Below, piece after piece: positions 53,950-56,191 of a stretch of 56,191 nucleotides of DNA. Position numbers and translations under genes: made by a program. The DNA is from Lachnospiraceae bacterium (GTDB lineage Bacteria; Bacillota; Clostridia; Lachnospirales; Lachnospiraceae), in contig JAGCVY010000030.1 of NCBI GenBank assembly GCA_017962105.1, positions 1 through 56,191 of the forward strand. The letters run 5' to 3'. The first letter of the stretch is position 1, and each line of letters starts with the position of its first letter. The notes under the pieces are model-generated. The model saw only the letters and a list, made by a program, of their open reading frames with translations. It was not told the origin of the DNA and searched no databases.

Positions 53950-55951
53950 TTTCTTCGCCTCCTGCCAGAGCTAAGAAGTCTTCCTCCGAAAGAATCGGAA
54001 TTCCCAGCTCCTTTGCTTTTTTATTTTTCGTCGAATTGCTCGTCGTATCGTTGTTGATGAGGTAATCCGTCTTCGCCGAAACCGAACCGGCCACCTTCCC
54101 GCCGAAGCTTTCGATGTAGTCCTTCACCGCATCGCGATTCGGAAAATGAGTGACGCTTCCGGTGATGACAAATGTCTTCCCCGTGATCGCCGAGGCCTTC
54201 GTCTCCTCGGGCGCCTCGAACGTAATCTCTTTAAGAAGCTCCGCGATCATGCTGCGGTTCTTCTCCTCCGCCATAAAGCTCGTAAAGTTTCCGGCAAGCA
54301 CATCCCCGAGCCGGGAGATAGCGCAGAGATCATCGAATGTGGCGCCGGCCACTTTCTCCCAGTCGTACCCGTACTCCCGGCAGATCAGTTTCGCGTTCGC
54401 AAGACCGATCCCGGGGATTCCCAGACTGTACAAAAACTTCGGCATCGCCGTCTTCCGGGCCTTATCGCATGCTGCCATCAGGTTTTCAAAGGACTTCTCG
54501 CCGAAGCCTTCGGTCTTTGTGAACACATCGCGGTGCGCCGACATTCGGAACAGGTCCGCCGGCTGATGAAGGATCCCCAACCCGATGAGTTTCTCAAGGG
54601 TCATCTCGGAGAGGCCCTCTATGTTCAGGGCGTCTCTCTGCACCATATGCTCGAACATTCCCACCTTCTTCGCCGTGCAGTCCGGGTTGGTGCAATACAA
54701 AGTCTTCGCCTCATTGAGCATTCGGATTTCCGTCGCTCCGCCGCAGACCGGACAGGTCTTCGGGATATTGCAGTTTCTGCTCTGTAACACGGGCGAATCA
54801 TCGTCCGGGGAAATCGTATTGCCGCTTCTTGTGTGATTCTCCGCAATCTGCGGTATGATCATGTTCGCCTTATACACATCGACCTTATCGCCGATACCGA
54901 GCGCCAGCTCCTCCACAATGCTCACGTTGTGGACGCTTGCGCGCTGCACGGTGGTACCCTCAAGCTCCACCGGAGCAAAGATGGCAACCGGGTTCAAAAG
55001 ACCGGTTCTCGAAGGGCTCCACTCGATCGCCAGAAGCGTGGTCTCCCGCAGCTCGTCGCGCCACTTGAACGCGATGGCGTCACGCGGGAATTTCGCCGTG
55101 CGCCCCAGACTCTGCCCGTAGGCGATATCGTTATAACAAAGCACCAGACCGTCCGACGGAAAATCATTGCTCTCGATCCGGCCGGCGAACCAGCGTACGT
55201 CGTCCTCGATGGTGTCTTTCGTCACCATACGGTATTCCACCGGGGAGAAGCCGAGTTCCCGCAGGTACTCCATCTGCCCCTGTCTCGTGGCAAATCCGTT
55301 CTCGCCGTCCATGCTGATGAGGGCGAAGGGGAAACAGTATACGCTCCGCTTCGCGGTAATCTCGTTGTTCAGCTGGCGCACCGTTCCGCTGCACAGGTTC
55401 CGCGGGTTTTTGTATCGGTCCTCATCCTTCTCGATGGCCGCGTTGATCTTCTCGAAATCGCTGTAGCGGATTACGGCTTCGCCGCGGATGACCATCTCGC
55501 CCTTGTACGCAATCTTTAAGGGGATATTCTTAAACACCTTAGCATTGTTGGTGATGACCTCGCCGATCTCGCCGTTGCCTCTCGTAACCGCCTTGTACAG
55601 CTCGCCGCCGCGGTATGTCAGAACGATCGTCAGACCGTCCATCTTCCAGGAGAGCATTCCCTCATGCTCCCCGAGGAAATCAGCGAGAGCCGGAACCTCC
55701 TTGGTCTTGTCAAGGGAGAGCATCGGCGACTCATGGCGCTCCTTCGGAAGTTCCGAGAGCACCTCGTAGCCGGCGCGCTGCGTCGGCGAGTTGGCCAGCA
55801 CAAACCCGGTCTCCTCCTCCAGTGCGCGCAGCTCATCGTAGAGTGCGTCATACTCATGGTTGCTCATAATCTCACGGTCTTCCTGCTCGTACACGTACGC
55901 CGCACGGTCCAGCAGGGCCACCAGTTCACGAATTCGTTCTTTCTTGTCCAT
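53939..55951 (-). CDS. ligA: NAD-dependent DNA ligase
   Basis: 670 residues, full length. Domain Ia ([16 protein letters not shown]), adenylation domain with the active-site Lys in [11 protein letters not shown] domain ([20 protein letters not shown]), a four-Cys zinc finger (CPVCGG ... CTNPDC), helix-hairpin-helix region and C-terminal BRCT ([20 protein letters not shown]). The usual TRGDGxxGEDVT motif reads [15 protein letters not shown] here. ATG 55951 follows AGGAAAA. It seals nicks in replication and repair. Confidence 0.96.
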   Translation of the reverse strand: MDKKERIRELVALLDRAAYVYEQEDREIMSNHEYDALYDELRALEEETGFVLANSPTQRAGYEVLSELPKERHESPMLSLDKTKEVPALADFLGEHEGMLSWKMDGLTIVLTYRGGELYKAVTRGNGEIGEVITNNAKVFKNIPLKIAYKGEMVIRGEAVIRYSDFEKINAAIEKDEDRYKNPRNLCSGTVRQLNNEITAKRSVYCFPFALISMDGENGFATRQGQMEYLRELGFSPVEYRMVTKDTIEDDVRWFAGRIESNDFPSDGLVLCYNDIAYGQSLGRTAKFPRDAIAFKWRDELRETTLLAIEWSPSRTGLLNPVAIFAPVELEGTTVQRASVHNVSIVEELALGIGDKVDVYKANMIIPQIAENHTRSGNTISPDDDSPVLQSRNCNIPKTCPVCGGATEIRMLNEAKTLYCTNPDCTAKKVGMFEHMVQRDALNIEGLSEMTLEKLIGLGILHQPADLFRMSAHRDVFTKTEGFGEKSFENLMAACDKARKTAMPKFLYSLGIPGIGLANAKLICREYGYDWEKVAGATFDDLCAISRLGDVLAGNFTSFMAEEKNRSMIAELLKEITFEAPEETKASAITGKTFVITGSVTHFPNRDAVKDYIESFGGKVAGSVSAKTDYLINNDTTSNSTKNKKAKELGIPILSEEDFLALAGGEENAD

Positions 55952-55992
55952 GCCTTGTTTTCCTATGTTTTTCTATCTGATCAATACCCGAA

Positions 55993-56191
55993 TTACAGCA
56001 GCCGGTACAATTCCTTCCGCTCCTCCGCGGAAACTTCGCGGTACTGCCCCTTCTCAAGATTACCCAAGGAGATGTTCATCACGCGGATGCGCTTTAAGTA
56101 CGTCACACGGTAGCCGAAGTATTCGCACATGCGGCGGATCTGGCGGTTCATGCCCTGGATCAGGATGATCCCGAAGGTCCTCTCGCCGGTC
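55993..56191 (-). CDS. RsuA/RluB/RluF-family pseudouridine synthase, C-terminal part
   Basis: Only the last 65 codons lie in the window; the gene continues past the edge. The visible end reads IILIQGMNRQIRRMCEYFGY and LKRIRVMNISLGNLEKGQYR, the C-terminal substrate-binding motif of the RsuA/RluF branch. These enzymes convert specific uridines in rRNA to pseudouridine. RluF-like is my best guess because of the MCEYFGY form, but the decisive catalytic Asp region is outside. Confidence 0.88.
   Translation of the reverse strand, partial: TGERTFGIILIQGMNRQIRRMCEYFGYRVTYLKRIRVMNISLGNLEKGQYREVSAEERKELYRLL

Noticed and set aside
734-54148. CGGAAAATG copies as a CRISPR or REP-type repeat
   Set aside because: Copies are single, dispersed, 9 bases long, mostly inside genes and lack spacing or palindromic structure.
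1-56191. tRNA, rRNA, riboswitch, prophage or insertion-sequence content
   Set aside because: Gaps are too small and no cloverleaf, rRNA-like stretch, transposase, integrase or terminal inverted repeat was seen on reading both strands.

Overview
This window looks like chromosomal DNA from a fairly GC-rich Clostridia bacterium, most likely a plant-fibre-degrading member of the Lachnospiraceae. The evidence is Bacillota-type gene order (ylxM-ffh-rpsP-khpA-rimM-trmD and rplS-lepB-rbgA-rnhB-yraN), strong AGGAGG-type ribosome binding sites, uronate and glucuronoxylan genes (GH67, uxuA, uxuB), a GH36 alpha-galactosidase, and MacB/FtsX-type exporters. The genus is not resolved. All 45 genes I accept lie on the minus strand, so the window reads in gene order from high to low coordinates. 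No rRNA, tRNA, insertion sequence, prophage gene or CRISPR array is visible. No gap without a gene exceeds 300 bases; the longest are about 197 bases (43674-43870) and 130-270 bases (40523-40791, depending on whether the stranded zinc-ribbon frame is counted).

Layout in transcription order. (1) 56191-47690: 3' end of a pseudouridine synthase, ligA, metA, a Na/Pi cotransporter-like protein, GH36 alpha-galactosidase, a SpoU-type RNA methyltransferase and a small zinc protein. (2) 47674-43829: a textbook promoter, then ylxM-ffh-rpsP-khpA-rimM-trmD, closed by a terminator. (3) 43744-40653: a two-gene accessory insertion between trmD and rplS, with its own promoter. It encodes a lipoprotein and a NADAR-TIR fusion whose C-terminal zinc ribbon has been shifted out of frame. 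(4) 40634-40114: rplS with its own promoter and terminator. (5) 40099-15375: a long co-directional run of lepB, rbgA, rnhB, yraN, pgeF, a DUF512 radical-SAM protein, der, plsY, gpsA, an SH3-like protein, aguA-uxuA-uxuB, a membrane MutS-like protein, RNase HI, mutS and two MacB-like ABC fusions. (6) 15344-11060: a GH26-like protein, phosphohexomutase and manA. (7) 11009-1205: fhs with its own promoter, followed only 22 bases later by a five-gene tripartite-type export system (two lipoprotein adaptors, one FtsX permease, two ATPases) and a terminator. (8) 1165-1: nfeD and an SPFH-protein gene interrupted by an in-frame amber codon.

How the genes work together. AguA, UxuA and UxuB form a cytoplasmic route from methylglucuronoxylan fragments toward D-fructuronate/2-keto-3-deoxygluconate metabolism. 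ManA, the phosphohexomutase and the GH26-like protein point to mannose/glucose handling. The ylxM-to-yraN block is translation, secretion and ribosome-assembly housekeeping. GpsA and PlsY supply phospholipid precursors. MutS, RNase HI and LigA serve DNA maintenance.

Two signals stand out. First, the 9-mer CGGAAAATG occurs 22 times by my manual count in both orientations and several reading frames, against less than one expected. It behaves like an uptake-sequence-type iterated genome motif. Second, the NADAR-TIR(-zinc ribbon) gene, inserted with a lipoprotein gene into an otherwise conserved ribosomal operon, is a plausible NAD/ADP-ribose-based defence or signalling module. All counts and alignments here were made by eye.
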